DNA of 26,068 bases from Clostridia bacterium (GTDB lineage Bacteria; Bacillota_A; Clostridia; Christensenellales; Aristaeellaceae): the NCBI GenBank assembly GCA_017412025.1, contig JAFQOY010000200.1:1-26068 (forward strand), written 5' to 3'. Of this stretch, positions 1 to 7,685 are shown one piece after another. Each line of letters starts with the position of its first letter. Position 1 is the first letter of the stretch. A program made the position numbers and the translations under genes. Below the pieces are notes generated by a model. The model saw only the letters and a program-made list of their open reading frames with translations, made no database searches and had not been told where the DNA came from.

Positions 1-1
1 G

Positions 2-304
2 CTCAAGAAGATGATGCCCAGCCTTTATCAGGCGCTCGGCGTCTATCTGCCGCTGATTACGACCAACTGTGCCGTTCTGGGCGTCACCCAGCTCAATGTC
101 ACCGAAGGTTATAACCTGATCCTGTCTGTTGTGAACGGCGCTGCATCCGCTCTGGGATATACGCTGGCGATCTGCCTGTTTGCGGGTATTCGCGAGCGCC
201 TTGAGGTTGGCAATATGCCGAAGTGGATGGAAGGCTTTACCGGTGCTCTGCTGACCGCAGGCCTGATGGCTGTGGCGTTCAACGGCTTCGGCGGACTGAT
301 CTAA
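2..304 (+). CDS. rnfA: RnfA, ion-translocating electron transport complex subunit A (3' part)
   Basis: The gene enters from the left edge, and about the last 100 codons are present. RnfA is a polytopic inner-membrane subunit of the Rnf complex, which couples ferredoxin:NAD oxidoreduction to ion pumping. The visible part carries the family signature GVYLPLITTNCAVLG followed by hydrophobic segments, and ends in a glycine-rich FNGFGGLI tail. The reading frame is open to base 2, so the in-frame ATGs at 11 and 14 are internal and not starts. rnfB follows 25 bases later, matching the A-B order at the end of clostridial rnf operons. I am confident of the family; only the 5' end is missing. Confidence 0.93.
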   Translation, partial: LKKMMPSLYQALGVYLPLITTNCAVLGVTQLNVTEGYNLILSVVNGAASALGYTLAICLFAGIRERLEVGNMPKWMEGFTGALLTAGLMAVAFNGFGGLI

Positions 305-329
305 GCGAAGTGCAAGGGAGGAAACTGAA

Positions 330-1418
330 GTGAGTATTACTGCTATTCTTGCCGCTGCGCTTGTCATCAGTGTGTTGGGCTTCGTCTTTGGCGCTCTGCT
401 GGGCGTGACCAGCCGTGTCTTTGCCGTTCCGTCCAATCCGACCGTTGACGCGCTGCGTGAATGTCTTCCGGGAGCCAACTGCGGCGCCTGCGGTTATCCG
501 GGATGCGACGGCTATGCTGCTGCCGTTGCAGAGGGAAAAGCTGAAGTTGGCGCTTGCGCCGTCGGCGGCCCGAAGTGTACCGCTGCGATGGCCGAGATCA
601 TGGGTGTTGCTGCTTCCGCCGGCGTTCGCATGGTCGCGACGGTTGCCTGTCAGGGCACCAGCGAGCAGTGCACGATGAAGAACTATCAGGGCATCGCTGA
701 CTGCGTCGCCGCTTCTCTCGTTGACAACGGCACCAAGTCCTGCCAGTATGCCTGTCTGGGCCTGGGCACCTGCGAGCGTGCCTGTCCGTTCGGCGCCATC
801 ACGATCGATCCTGCCAAGAAGATCGCCGTCGTTGATAAGGATAAGTGCCAGGGCTGTAAGAAGTGCGTCGCTGCCTGTCCGAGGCATGTGCTGAGCATGC
901 AGCCGGATAATCGCGTGGTGACTGTCAGCTGCCATAACCCTGAAAAGGGCATGGCCCTGAAGGAGAAGTGCGGCAAGGCCTGCGTCGGCTGCGAAGCCTG
1001 TGTGAAGGCCTGCCAGTTTGGTGCGCTGACCATGGAGAACGGTGTGCCGAAGGTTGATTACGAGAAGTGCGTTGGCTGCATGGCTTGTGCCGACGCCTGC
1101 CCGACCGGCGCGATGGCCGCGGATTATGAAGCCCGCAAGGAAGCTTACATCGATCCGGACAAGTGCGTTGGCTGCACGGTTTGCGCCAAGCAGTGTAAGT
1201 TTGACGCGATCGAAGGCGCGCTCAAGCAGAAGCACAAGGTGCTTGGCGCCTGTACCGGCTGCGGCGTCTGCGCCCAGAAGTGCCCGAAGAAGGCGATCAC
1301 CATGCGTGACCGCCGCGCTCCGCGCAACAAGATGGACAAGGTGAAGAAGGCGCCGGCTCCCAAGCCTGCTGCGCCGGCCGCTGCCAAGCCTGCCGCTCCG
1401 GCTGCTGAGCAGAAGTAA
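330..1418 (+). CDS. rnfB: RnfB, multi-cluster ferredoxin subunit of the Rnf complex
   Basis: RnfB receives electrons from reduced ferredoxin and passes them to the membrane core of Rnf. The start is GTG at 330, placed by a strong AAGGGAGG site at 314-321. The 362-residue protein has one N-terminal membrane helix (about residues 3-25), then the RnfB signature LPGANCGACGYPGC (one Fe-S cluster). Six cysteine groups of four follow: CQYACLGLGTCERACP, CQGCKKCVAACP, CGKACVGCEACVKAC, CVGCMACADACP, CVGCTVCAKQC and CTGCGVCAQKCP. That suggests about seven 4Fe-4S clusters, more than in the 192-residue E. coli RsxB. The last 25 or so residues are a low-complexity Ala/Pro/Lys tail. It is the last gene of the operon, followed by a terminator. 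Confidence 0.95.
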   Translation: MSITAILAAALVISVLGFVFGALLGVTSRVFAVPSNPTVDALRECLPGANCGACGYPGCDGYAAAVAEGKAEVGACAVGGPKCTAAMAEIMGVAASAGVRMVATVACQGTSEQCTMKNYQGIADCVAASLVDNGTKSCQYACLGLGTCERACPFGAITIDPAKKIAVVDKDKCQGCKKCVAACPRHVLSMQPDNRVVTVSCHNPEKGMALKEKCGKACVGCEACVKACQFGALTMENGVPKVDYEKCVGCMACADACPTGAMAADYEARKEAYIDPDKCVGCTVCAKQCKFDAIEGALKQKHKVLGACTGCGVCAQKCPKKAITMRDRRAPRNKMDKVKKAPAPKPAAPAAAKPAAPAAEQK

Positions 1419-1438
1419 GCGTTGTCTGCGTGATTAAG

Positions 1439-1480
1439 AGAAGGGGAATGGATTGACCCATCCCCCTTCTTTCTTTTTTT
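1439..1480 (+). terminator. Rho-independent terminator of the rnf operon
   Basis: A 13-base stem (1439-1451 pairing with 1458-1470, one mismatch) with a short loop is followed by a run of T to 1480. It sits 20 bases after the rnfB stop and before the glyA promoter. Confidence 0.88.
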
Positions 1481-1524
1481 ATTCAAATTTCTTGTCAATA
1501 TCTTACAAAATGCAGGAAATTGAC

Positions 1525-1553
1525 TTGATTTTTGCATTGTATACAGTTATAAT
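1525..1553 (+). promoter_or_regulatory. Sigma-A-type promoter for glyA
   Basis: A TTGATT -35 box (1525-1530) and a perfect TATAAT -10 box (1548-1553) are separated by 17 bases. It lies between the rnf terminator and the glyA start, leaving a leader of about 25 bases. Confidence 0.8.
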
Positions 1554-1584
1554 GGTATTCAAATCCAAAAAGGCGGTACCAGAC

Positions 1585-2838
1585 ATGATTGATTTTAAAT
1601 CCATTCAGGCTGTTGATCCGGAGCTTTGCTCTGCAATGCAGGATGAGCTATCCCGTCAGCGCGAGCATATTGAGCTGATTGCTTCCGAGAACTTTGTCAG
1701 CGATGCAGTTCTGGCTGCGATGGGATCTCATCTGACGAACAAATATGCGGAAGGATATCCCGGAAAGCGTTATTATGGCGGCTGCCAGTATGTTGACGTC
1801 GTGGAGAATCTCGCGCGTGAACGGGCAAAGCTGCTTTTCGGTGCGGAGCATGCCAACGTTCAGCCGCATTCCGGTGCTCAGGCCAATATGGCCGTCTATT
1901 TTGCCATGCTGAATCCCGGCGATACTGTGATGGGCATGGATCTTTCTCACGGCGGACATCTGACGCATGGCAGCCCGGTCAATATGTCGGGTAAGTATTT
2001 CAACTTTGTTGCATACGGCGTTACGGACGACGCTGAGGTGATCGACTATGACGCGCTTGAAAAGCAGGCGATAGAGGTACAGCCCAAGCTGATCGTCGCC
2101 GGCGCTTCGGCTTATCCTCGCGTGATCGATTTTGCCCGCCTGCGTGAGATCGCCGATAAGGTCAATTGTTTGCTCATGGTGGATATGGCGCATATTGCCG
2201 GACTTGTAGCAGCTGGCGAGCATCCCAATCCTGTTCCGTATGCCGATTTTGTGACGACGACTACGCACAAGACGCTGCGCGGACCGCGCGGCGGCATGAT
2301 CCTTTGCAGGGAAAAGTATGCCAAGCTGATCGACAAGGCCATTTTCCCGGGCACGCAGGGCGGTCCGCTCGAACACGTGATCGCCGGTAAGGCCGTCTGT
2401 TTCAAAGAGGCGCTCAGCGATGAATTCAAGGCGTACCAGCATCAGATTATCCTCAATGCCCAGGCAATGGCTGAGCAGTTCACGCGCGAGGGAATCCGCC
2501 TTGTGTCCGGCGGTACCGATAATCATCTGATGCTTCTGGATCTGACCGGCACGGGTGTGACAGGTAAGGCGCTCGAGGCGCTTCTTGGCAAGGCGAATAT
2601 CACCGTCAACAAGAACACCATTCCGAAGGAAACGCTCAGCCCGTTTGTCACCAGCGGCGTTCGCATCGGTACGCCTGCCGTGACGTCAAGAGGAATGAAG
2701 GAGGGTGAAATGACGCTCATCGCCAGCTGGATTGCCAGGCTGATCCGTGAGGGAGAAGCTGCCGTTGACGAGGTCAAGGGCGAAGTGCTCAGGCTCTGCG
2801 CGCGATTCCCGCTGTATGACGGATGCGTGCGCGAATAA
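1585..2838 (+). CDS. glyA: Serine hydroxymethyltransferase
   Basis: This PLP enzyme interconverts serine and glycine with transfer of a one-carbon unit to tetrahydrofolate. The ATG at 1585 is chosen over the longer open frame (back to 1453) because AGGCGG at 1571-1576 precedes it, the promoter's -10 box lies inside the longer frame, and it gives 417 residues, the same as E. coli GlyA. Family marks include IELIASENF near the N terminus, [29 protein letters not shown], and the PLP lysine at residue 229 in [14 protein letters not shown]. It is a single-gene unit with its own promoter and terminator. Confidence 0.97.
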   Translation: MIDFKSIQAVDPELCSAMQDELSRQREHIELIASENFVSDAVLAAMGSHLTNKYAEGYPGKRYYGGCQYVDVVENLARERAKLLFGAEHANVQPHSGAQANMAVYFAMLNPGDTVMGMDLSHGGHLTHGSPVNMSGKYFNFVAYGVTDDAEVIDYDALEKQAIEVQPKLIVAGASAYPRVIDFARLREIADKVNCLLMVDMAHIAGLVAAGEHPNPVPYADFVTTTTHKTLRGPRGGMILCREKYAKLIDKAIFPGTQGGPLEHVIAGKAVCFKEALSDEFKAYQHQIILNAQAMAEQFTREGIRLVSGGTDNHLMLLDLTGTGVTGKALEALLGKANITVNKNTIPKETLSPFVTSGVRIGTPAVTSRGMKEGEMTLIASWIARLIREGEAAVDEVKGEVLRLCARFPLYDGCVRE

Positions 2839-2859
2839 CTGCATATCATGTTTTTTCAG

Positions 2860-2888
2860 GCATTCCGGCTGCTGCCGGGATGCTTTTT
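2860..2888 (+). terminator. Rho-independent terminator after glyA
   Basis: The stem GCATTCCGGC (2860-2869) pairs with GCCGGGATGC (2874-2883) through one G-T pair, around a TGCT loop, followed by TTTTT. It lies 22 bases after the glyA stop. Confidence 0.88.
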
Positions 2889-2923
2889 CGATTCTCCTGC
2901 GAAAAATCCGGGTAATTTTCCGG

Positions 2924-2952
2924 TTGACACAGGAACAGGCAGAGGGTAAACT
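2924..2952 (+). promoter_or_regulatory. Sigma-A-type promoter for the desulfurase-hflX-vanY operon
   Basis: A perfect TTGACA -35 box (2924-2929) and a TAAACT -10 box (2947-2952) are separated by 17 bases. It starts 36 bases after the glyA terminator and leaves a leader of about 30 bases. Confidence 0.75.
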
Positions 2953-2990
2953 TATTGTGGTTGAGTTTGCATACGAGAGGAAGCGAGAGA

Positions 2991-4106
2991 TTGATCAATC
3001 TTGATCATGCGGCAACAACGCCGCTCAGACGAGAAGCGCTTGAGGCGATGCTTCCATATTTTTGCGATCAGTATGCCAATGCCAGCGGAAGCTATGCGTC
3101 TGCAAGAAAAAGCCGTCAGGCCATTGATCAGGCGCGCCGCGAGACGGCGCAGGCCATCGGCGCAAAACCTTCTGAAATATACTTTACGTCAGGCGGCACA
3201 GAAGCGGATAATTGGGCAATTGCAGGCACTGTGCGCGCCGCGAAAAACAAAAGACATATCGTTACAACGAGAATCGAACACCATGCCGTGCTTGAAACAT
3301 GCAGAATGCTTGAGCAGCAGGGATACTCAGTGACATGGATTGATCCTGATCAAAAAGGGCGGATATCTGTAAAATCTGTACGTTCTGCAATCAGGGAGGA
3401 TACGGCCCTCGTTTCCGTCATGCTTGCAAACAACGAAATTGGGACAATTGAACCCGTTTCAGAGATGGCAAGTGCTGCGCATGAAGCGGGAGCGCTGATG
3501 CATACAGACGCTGTGCAGGCCGTGGGACATATTCCGGTGCGTGTAGATGAGCTGGGCGTGGATCTTCTCTCGATGTCGGCGCATAAATTCTATGGCCCTA
3601 AAGGCATTGGCGCGCTGTATATCCGCGATGGCGTTCGCATTGAGCATCTGATGCAGGGAGGCGCTCAGGAACGGAATATGCGCCCAGGCACGGAAAATGT
3701 TCCGGCCATTGTCGGTATGGGAACGGCAATCAGAATCGCTTGCGAACGCATGAATGAGACGGCGGCAAGCACATCGGCTTTGAGGGACAGGCTTGAATCG
3801 ATGGTGGCTGTGCTGCCCGGCGTACATATCAACGGCGACAGGGCGCATCGTTTGCCCGGTCATCTGCATATTTCTGTTCAGGGCATGCGCTCTCAGCTGC
3901 TGCTGATGCGGCTGGACATGGCAGGAGTCGCCGCATCGGCGGGGAGTGCTTGTTCATCCGGTTCGCTCGAGCGTTCTCATGTGATGCAGGCGTTGGGCTT
4001 CGGCGCGGAGCAGCAGGCGGATATTCGGTTTTCAATCGGCGAGAATAACACGGCAGATGAAATAGAGCGCGCGGCGGATGTGCTCGGACGGATTCTGATG
4101 AAGTGA
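2991..4106 (+). CDS. Cysteine desulfurase (NifS/IscS family)
   Basis: This is a PLP enzyme that removes sulfur from cysteine as an enzyme-bound persulfide, for Fe-S clusters or thio-modification. The frame is open from 2955, but the conserved N terminus INLDHAATTP begins right after a TTG at 2991 preceded by GAGAGGAAG (2975-2983), so TTG is taken as the start (371 residues, normal for the family). Visible sites are TSGGTEADN (PLP phosphate), RIEHHAV, the PLP lysine K199 in SAHKFYGPKG, and the persulfide cysteine C321 in SAGSACSSGSLERSH, a group I-type active-site loop. No iscU, iscR or tRNA-thiolation gene is adjacent, so the sulfur acceptor is not identified. hflX follows 21 bases later. Confidence 0.93.
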   Translation: MINLDHAATTPLRREALEAMLPYFCDQYANASGSYASARKSRQAIDQARRETAQAIGAKPSEIYFTSGGTEADNWAIAGTVRAAKNKRHIVTTRIEHHAVLETCRMLEQQGYSVTWIDPDQKGRISVKSVRSAIREDTALVSVMLANNEIGTIEPVSEMASAAHEAGALMHTDAVQAVGHIPVRVDELGVDLLSMSAHKFYGPKGIGALYIRDGVRIEHLMQGGAQERNMRPGTENVPAIVGMGTAIRIACERMNETAASTSALRDRLESMVAVLPGVHINGDRAHRLPGHLHISVQGMRSQLLLMRLDMAGVAASAGSACSSGSLERSHVMQALGFGAEQQADIRFSIGENNTADEIERAADVLGRILMK

Positions 4107-4127
4107 TAAAGGGGTTATGATACTTTC

Positions 4128-5900
4128 ATGATTTATGGCAACAAGGAAGGCATACGCGATTCGCTGCTGGCGCAGATGGAAACGCTGTACGATCTTGATC
4201 TGACAGAAGAGGTTTTCGCACCGGCAGAGCTTCTGGATGTGCTGGCTGCGTTTACATGCGCGATCAACAGGGAAATCAGCATCTATGTTTCGCGCAGCGG
4301 CGCAATTCTGGATATCACAATCGGCGGACTGAACAGCGTGGATCTCAAGGATATGCATTTGCGCCGCAATACGCGCAGACTGAGCATGATCCGCTGCATC
4401 CATACGCATCCGGGCGGTAATCCGCAGCTTTCGGATGTGGATATCAGCTCGCTCCGATCCATGCACTTTGACGCTATGGCTGCCGTTGGCGCCAAGGATG
4501 GACATGCAACGGGTATTCAGGCTGCGTTTCTCGGAGAATGCGTCGGCGGCGTCAATAAAGTTTTTCTGACGGATATCATGCCGGTGAAGAAGATTCCGCA
4601 GCGCGCCTGGATGGACGCCATTGAGAGAGCGGACAGCGAAGTGCTGATTGGCGCAAGTACCAGCACACAGGAAGAAAAAGAACGCGCGTTTCTCGTTGGC
4701 CTTGACAGCGAACGTTCTCTTGAAGAGCTTGCGCGCCTTGCCGATACTGCAGGCGCAGTTGTCGTCGGCACGATGCTGCAAAAGAAGTCGCGCCCGGATA
4801 CAGCGACGTACATTGGCAGCGGAAAGGCAGAAGAACTGTCGCTTGTCTGCCAGGCCAGGGATGCAGACATTGTCATCTTTGACGACGAACTCACCGGCGT
4901 TCAGACCAGAAACCTGGAGGATGTTCTGCGGGGCGTCAAGGTGCTTGACCGCACGACGCTCATTCTGGATATCTTTGCCCAGCGTGCACAATCGCGGGAA
5001 GGCCGTCTGCAGGTTGAACTGGCTCAGATGGCGTATCAGCTTCCGCGCCTCATGGGCCACGGTGTTTCCATGTCCCGCCTTGGCGGCGGCATCGGAACCA
5101 GAGGTCCGGGTGAAACGCGCCTTGAGATGGATCGCAGACGGATTCGCAGACGGATGAGCGATCTGCGCAATGAGATCAAGGAACTGGAAGCACAGCGCAG
5201 CCTGCGCCGTGCACGCAGGGAAAAGAACAGGATTCCGGTGGTTGCGCTTGTCGGCTATACCAACGCAGGTAAATCCACGCTGCTCAATCAGCTCAGCGAC
5301 GCCGGCGTACTGGCGGAGGATAAGCTGTTTGCAACGCTTGATCCGGTCGTCCGCACGGTGAAGCTGCCTGCCGGCGGTGAATTCCTTCTGGTTGATACGG
5401 TCGGGTTTATCAGCAAGCTTCCTCATGCGCTGGTTGACGCATTTAAGTCTACACTTGAAGAAGCGCTTCTGGCGGATATCCTGCTGATTATTTCCGATGG
5501 AGCGTCCGAGGAGATGCTTCATCAGCATGACGTTGTGCTGGAGGTGCTGGATTCTCTCGGCGCTTCGGATCGTCCGATGATTGACGTCATCAACAAGGTC
5601 GATCTCCTGGCTGAAGCGCCGCAGTGGCCGGGCGCGATTGCCATCAGCGCGAAGACCGGAGAGGGCATCGAGCTGCTGCTTGAGGAAATCAAAAAAAAGA
5701 TCCGTGGCGTTCAGCGAAAGCTTCGCGTAAGTATCCCGTATGCGCAGGGTTCGCTTCTTTCCATGCTCCACAGCACGGGTTCTGTCATACATGAAGAATA
5801 CATGGATACCGGAATGATCGTGGATGCGATGGGCGACGACGAGCTTTATGGCAGGTTGTCTGCAAAGCTTGGCGAAAAAGCGATTCTCTGGATGGAATAA
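4128..5900 (+). CDS. hflX: HflX ribosome-splitting GTPase fused to an N-terminal JAMM-like domain
   Basis: Residues from about 181 onward are a complete HflX, a GTPase that binds and splits ribosomes under stress. The HflX hallmark GIGTRGPGETRLE is at 331-343. GTPase motifs are G1 GYTNAGKS (376-383), G3 DTVG (423-426), G4 NKVD (489-492) and G5 SAK (507-509). The protein is 590 residues, whereas E. coli HflX is about 426, and the excess is an N-terminal domain of about 180 residues. This domain contains HTHPGGNPQLSDVD, an exact H-x-H-x7-S-x2-D JAMM motif (H92, H94, S102, D105), with a candidate glutamate E49 upstream in a predicted beta strand. That is the zinc-site pattern of MPN+/RadC-like metalloproteins. 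AAAGGGG (4108-4114) is a slightly distant ribosome binding site. HflX identity is certain; JAMM activity is inferred from the motif. Confidence 0.93.
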   Translation: MIYGNKEGIRDSLLAQMETLYDLDLTEEVFAPAELLDVLAAFTCAINREISIYVSRSGAILDITIGGLNSVDLKDMHLRRNTRRLSMIRCIHTHPGGNPQLSDVDISSLRSMHFDAMAAVGAKDGHATGIQAAFLGECVGGVNKVFLTDIMPVKKIPQRAWMDAIERADSEVLIGASTSTQEEKERAFLVGLDSERSLEELARLADTAGAVVVGTMLQKKSRPDTATYIGSGKAEELSLVCQARDADIVIFDDELTGVQTRNLEDVLRGVKVLDRTTLILDIFAQRAQSREGRLQVELAQMAYQLPRLMGHGVSMSRLGGGIGTRGPGETRLEMDRRRIRRRMSDLRNEIKELEAQRSLRRARREKNRIPVVALVGYTNAGKSTLLNQLSDAGVLAEDKLFATLDPVVRTVKLPAGGEFLLVDTVGFISKLPHALVDAFKSTLEEALLADILLIISDGASEEMLHQHDVVLEVLDSLGASDRPMIDVINKVDLLAEAPQWPGAIAISAKTGEGIELLLEEIKKKIRGVQRKLRVSIPYAQGSLLSMLHSTGSVIHEEYMDTGMIVDAMGDDELYGRLSAKLGEKAILWME

Positions 5901-5915
5901 GAAAGGAACGATATC

Positions 5916-6605
5916 ATGCTTCCGATTCGGGCGATTGCCGCTGCTGCGCTTGGCGCTGTGATGATGTTTCAGTCGTGGGGATTCATCATGCCGCATCAAA
6001 ACCCGGCAGATACGCTGATTCTCGTCAATAAATACAACAGAGCGCCTGCTGTTCCGCCGACGCTGGTGCTGCCGGATGTTCCGCCGACAAGGGAAGCGAT
6101 TGCGGGCAATATCTATATGCAGCCTGAAGCTGCCCGGGCGCTGGAAGAGCTGTTCGCCGGCGCTGAAGAAGACGGGATTATCCTGTATGCGACAAGCGGA
6201 TTCCGCAGCTATTCTACGCAGAAAGCGATATTTGACCGCAAGAAACAGGAGCGGGGAGAACGAAAGGCCAACGCGAGTGTGGCCAAGCCGGGATACTCGG
6301 AGCATCAGACCGGGCTTGCGATGGACGTAGAGGGACATTCTTCCCTTGGTATTGGTCTGGTGGATGACTTTGGCGAAACGCCGGAAGGAAAGTGGCTTGC
6401 GCAGCACTGCCATGAGTATGGCTTTATTATTCGCTATCCAAAGGGGAAAACAGATATCACGGGCTACATTTATGAGCCGTGGCATATTCGCTATGTCGGC
6501 ATGGAGGCTGCGGCGGAGATTGCGGCGCTTGATGTGACATTTGAAGAGTATATTGTCATGAAGCGCGGTGATCGCATACGCTGGCTTGAAGGGGGAGAAG
6601 AGTGA
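5916..6605 (+). CDS. VanY/M15B-type D-Ala-D-Ala carboxypeptidase-like protein (copy 1)
   Basis: M15B enzymes are zinc carboxypeptidases that trim the terminal D-Ala from peptidoglycan stem peptides. The 229-residue protein begins with a hydrophobic segment (residues 2-25), suggesting a signal peptide or membrane anchor. The catalytic core is complete: SGFRSYSTQ, then SEHQTGLAMD (zinc ligands H130 and D137), then EPWHIRYVG (catalytic E187, ligand H190). The start ATG has AAAGGAA at 5902-5908. The gene lies 15 bases after hflX and its stop overlaps the next paralogue, so the two are probably co-translated. No vanH, vanA or vanX gene is nearby, so a housekeeping cell-wall role is more likely than glycopeptide resistance. 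Confidence 0.88.
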   Translation: MLPIRAIAAAALGAVMMFQSWGFIMPHQNPADTLILVNKYNRAPAVPPTLVLPDVPPTREAIAGNIYMQPEAARALEELFAGAEEDGIILYATSGFRSYSTQKAIFDRKKQERGERKANASVAKPGYSEHQTGLAMDVEGHSSLGIGLVDDFGETPEGKWLAQHCHEYGFIIRYPKGKTDITGYIYEPWHIRYVGMEAAAEIAALDVTFEEYIVMKRGDRIRWLEGGEE

Positions 6606-7369
6606 TGATGATGAGAATTATAGCGCTTTCGGTATGTCTGCTGCTGATGAGCGTTCCGGTCTATGCGGAGATGCTTGATCTGTCTGCGCTGGGCGAGATT
6701 GAAGAGGCGCAGATGATAGAAGCAGAACCGGCCGATAAGGAATGGACGTATCCGATTTCTTATGAACTGCTGACCACAAGCGAGTATATTGTGCTTGCCA
6801 ATAAGCAGAGTCTTCTGGATGAAACGTATATCCCGGATGATCTGACCAAACTGACCTGCCGGAAGATCAGCTATGATCCGATTGAAATGCGGGAGACCGC
6901 GTCCAGCGCGCTTAATACGCTCTTTGACGCAGCAAAGGAAGACGGCATTTATCTGTATGCGCATTCCGGTTATCGCAGCTACCGGACGCAGAATACCATG
7001 TATTACAACCGGCTCAAGAAGAACAACGGCAAGGACGACGGCGTCGTGGCCTATCCGGGATCATCGGATCACCAGACGGGACTGGGCATCGACGTGATCA
7101 ATAAAGCCGGTATCGGCAAAAAGTTTACGGAAGCATTCGGCAAAACCAAAGAAGGAAAATGGCTTGCTGAAAACTGCTGGGATTACGGCTTTATTATCCG
7201 TTATCAGAAGGATAAAGAGGAGATTACCGAGATCATCTATGAGCCGTGGCATCTTCGCTATGTAGGCGTACAGGTTGCGCAGTATATGCGCGATAACAAT
7301 CTTTGCCTTGAAGAGTTTACGCAGGAATGGCAAAGTGCGGTCGCTGAATATGAGTCCGCGTGGTATTGA
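6605..7369 (+). CDS. VanY/M15B-type D-Ala-D-Ala carboxypeptidase-like protein (copy 2)
   Basis: This second member of the tandem pair has about 254 residues. A typical signal peptide (residues 1-21, ending PVYA before E) points to export. The zinc carboxypeptidase core matches copy 1: SGYRSYRTQN, SSDHQTGLGID (H156, D163) and EPWHLRYVG (E213, H216). Possible starts are GTG 6602 or ATG 6605, 6608 or 6611. ATG 6605 is preferred because it lies 7 bases after GGGGGAG (6591-6597) and overlaps the TGA of copy 1. Its N-terminal spacer before the catalytic domain is longer than in copy 1. It is the last intact gene of the operon, and I see no clear terminator after it. Confidence 0.87.
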   Translation: MMMRIIALSVCLLLMSVPVYAEMLDLSALGEIEEAQMIEAEPADKEWTYPISYELLTTSEYIVLANKQSLLDETYIPDDLTKLTCRKISYDPIEMRETASSALNTLFDAAKEDGIYLYAHSGYRSYRTQNTMYYNRLKKNNGKDDGVVAYPGSSDHQTGLGIDVINKAGIGKKFTEAFGKTKEGKWLAENCWDYGFIIRYQKDKEEITEIIYEPWHLRYVGVQVAQYMRDNNLCLEEFTQEWQSAVAEYESAWY

Positions 7370-7574
7370 CTGAAGCTCATCGATATTTCTCAGGAAATCT
7401 GTCCGGAAATGATGGTATATCCGGGAATCCCTGCTTTTATAGCTGCGCAGTCAGCAGCTTTAAGCTGGGCTGCATGTGCAAAGTCAGCGGGCTGACCATC
7501 AGCGCCATGGCGGAATGCACATCGATGCGCCGCTTCAGAGTGCCATGCTGCGCGGTGCTGATCGAAAAAGAATG
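7370..7574 (+). pseudogene. Decayed remnant of a cyclase-family (kynurenine-formamidase-like) gene
   Basis: Reading directly after the vanY copy 2 stop, in the same frame, gives KLIDISQEI...MMVYPGIPAF, the N-terminal signature of the cyclase/arylformamidase family (usually LIDLS...YPGDP), and then a TGA at 7493-7495. A second frame gives KVSGLTISA, and from 7506 a third frame gives HGGMHIDAPLQ, close to the family's metal site HxGTHxDxPxH with the last histidine changed to glutamine. The pieces are in the right order and at normal spacing but need two frameshifts. There is no start codon, and similarity ends after about 70 codons where about 200 are expected. It is a broken, truncated gene, with no function inferred. 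Confidence 0.72.
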
Positions 7575-7606
7575 ATGCAAGAGGGACAATATTGGATAAA
7601 CATGGA

Positions 7607-7635
7607 TTGTATCTGGTAAAAAACAGTGATATAAT
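7607..7635 (+). promoter_or_regulatory. Sigma-A-type promoter for galE
   Basis: A TTGTAT -35 box (7607-7612) and a perfect TATAAT -10 box (7630-7635) are separated by 17 bases. AGAGGAG at 7670-7676 then serves the galE start at 7686. Confidence 0.78.
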
Positions 7636-7685
7636 ATAGTCGTATATCTTAATCACTTCTTCGCAGAAGAGAGGAGCGTCTTCCC

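Noticed and set aside
279..1235. 318-codon minus-strand frame opposite rnfB
   Set aside because: It mirrors the repetitive cysteine codons of rnfB and shows no protein family features.
1520..1525. TTGACT as the -35 box of the glyA promoter
   Set aside because: The spacing to TATAAT would be 22 bases. TTGATT at 1525 gives the normal 17.
4032..6485. 817-codon open frame on the minus strand
   Set aside because: It lies wholly antisense to hflX and vanY copy 1, which carry full family motifs. Its composition is Arg/His-rich shadow sequence with no recognisable domain.
5916..7369. Glycopeptide resistance cluster, because of the two VanY-like genes
   Set aside because: There is no vanH, vanA-type ligase, vanX or vanRS gene. 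VanY-family carboxypeptidases are common housekeeping proteins.
7360..7575. 71-codon open frame as a small gene
   Set aside because: The frame merely crosses the cyclase-family remnant. The recognisable signatures are in other frames, so a pseudogene explains the region better.
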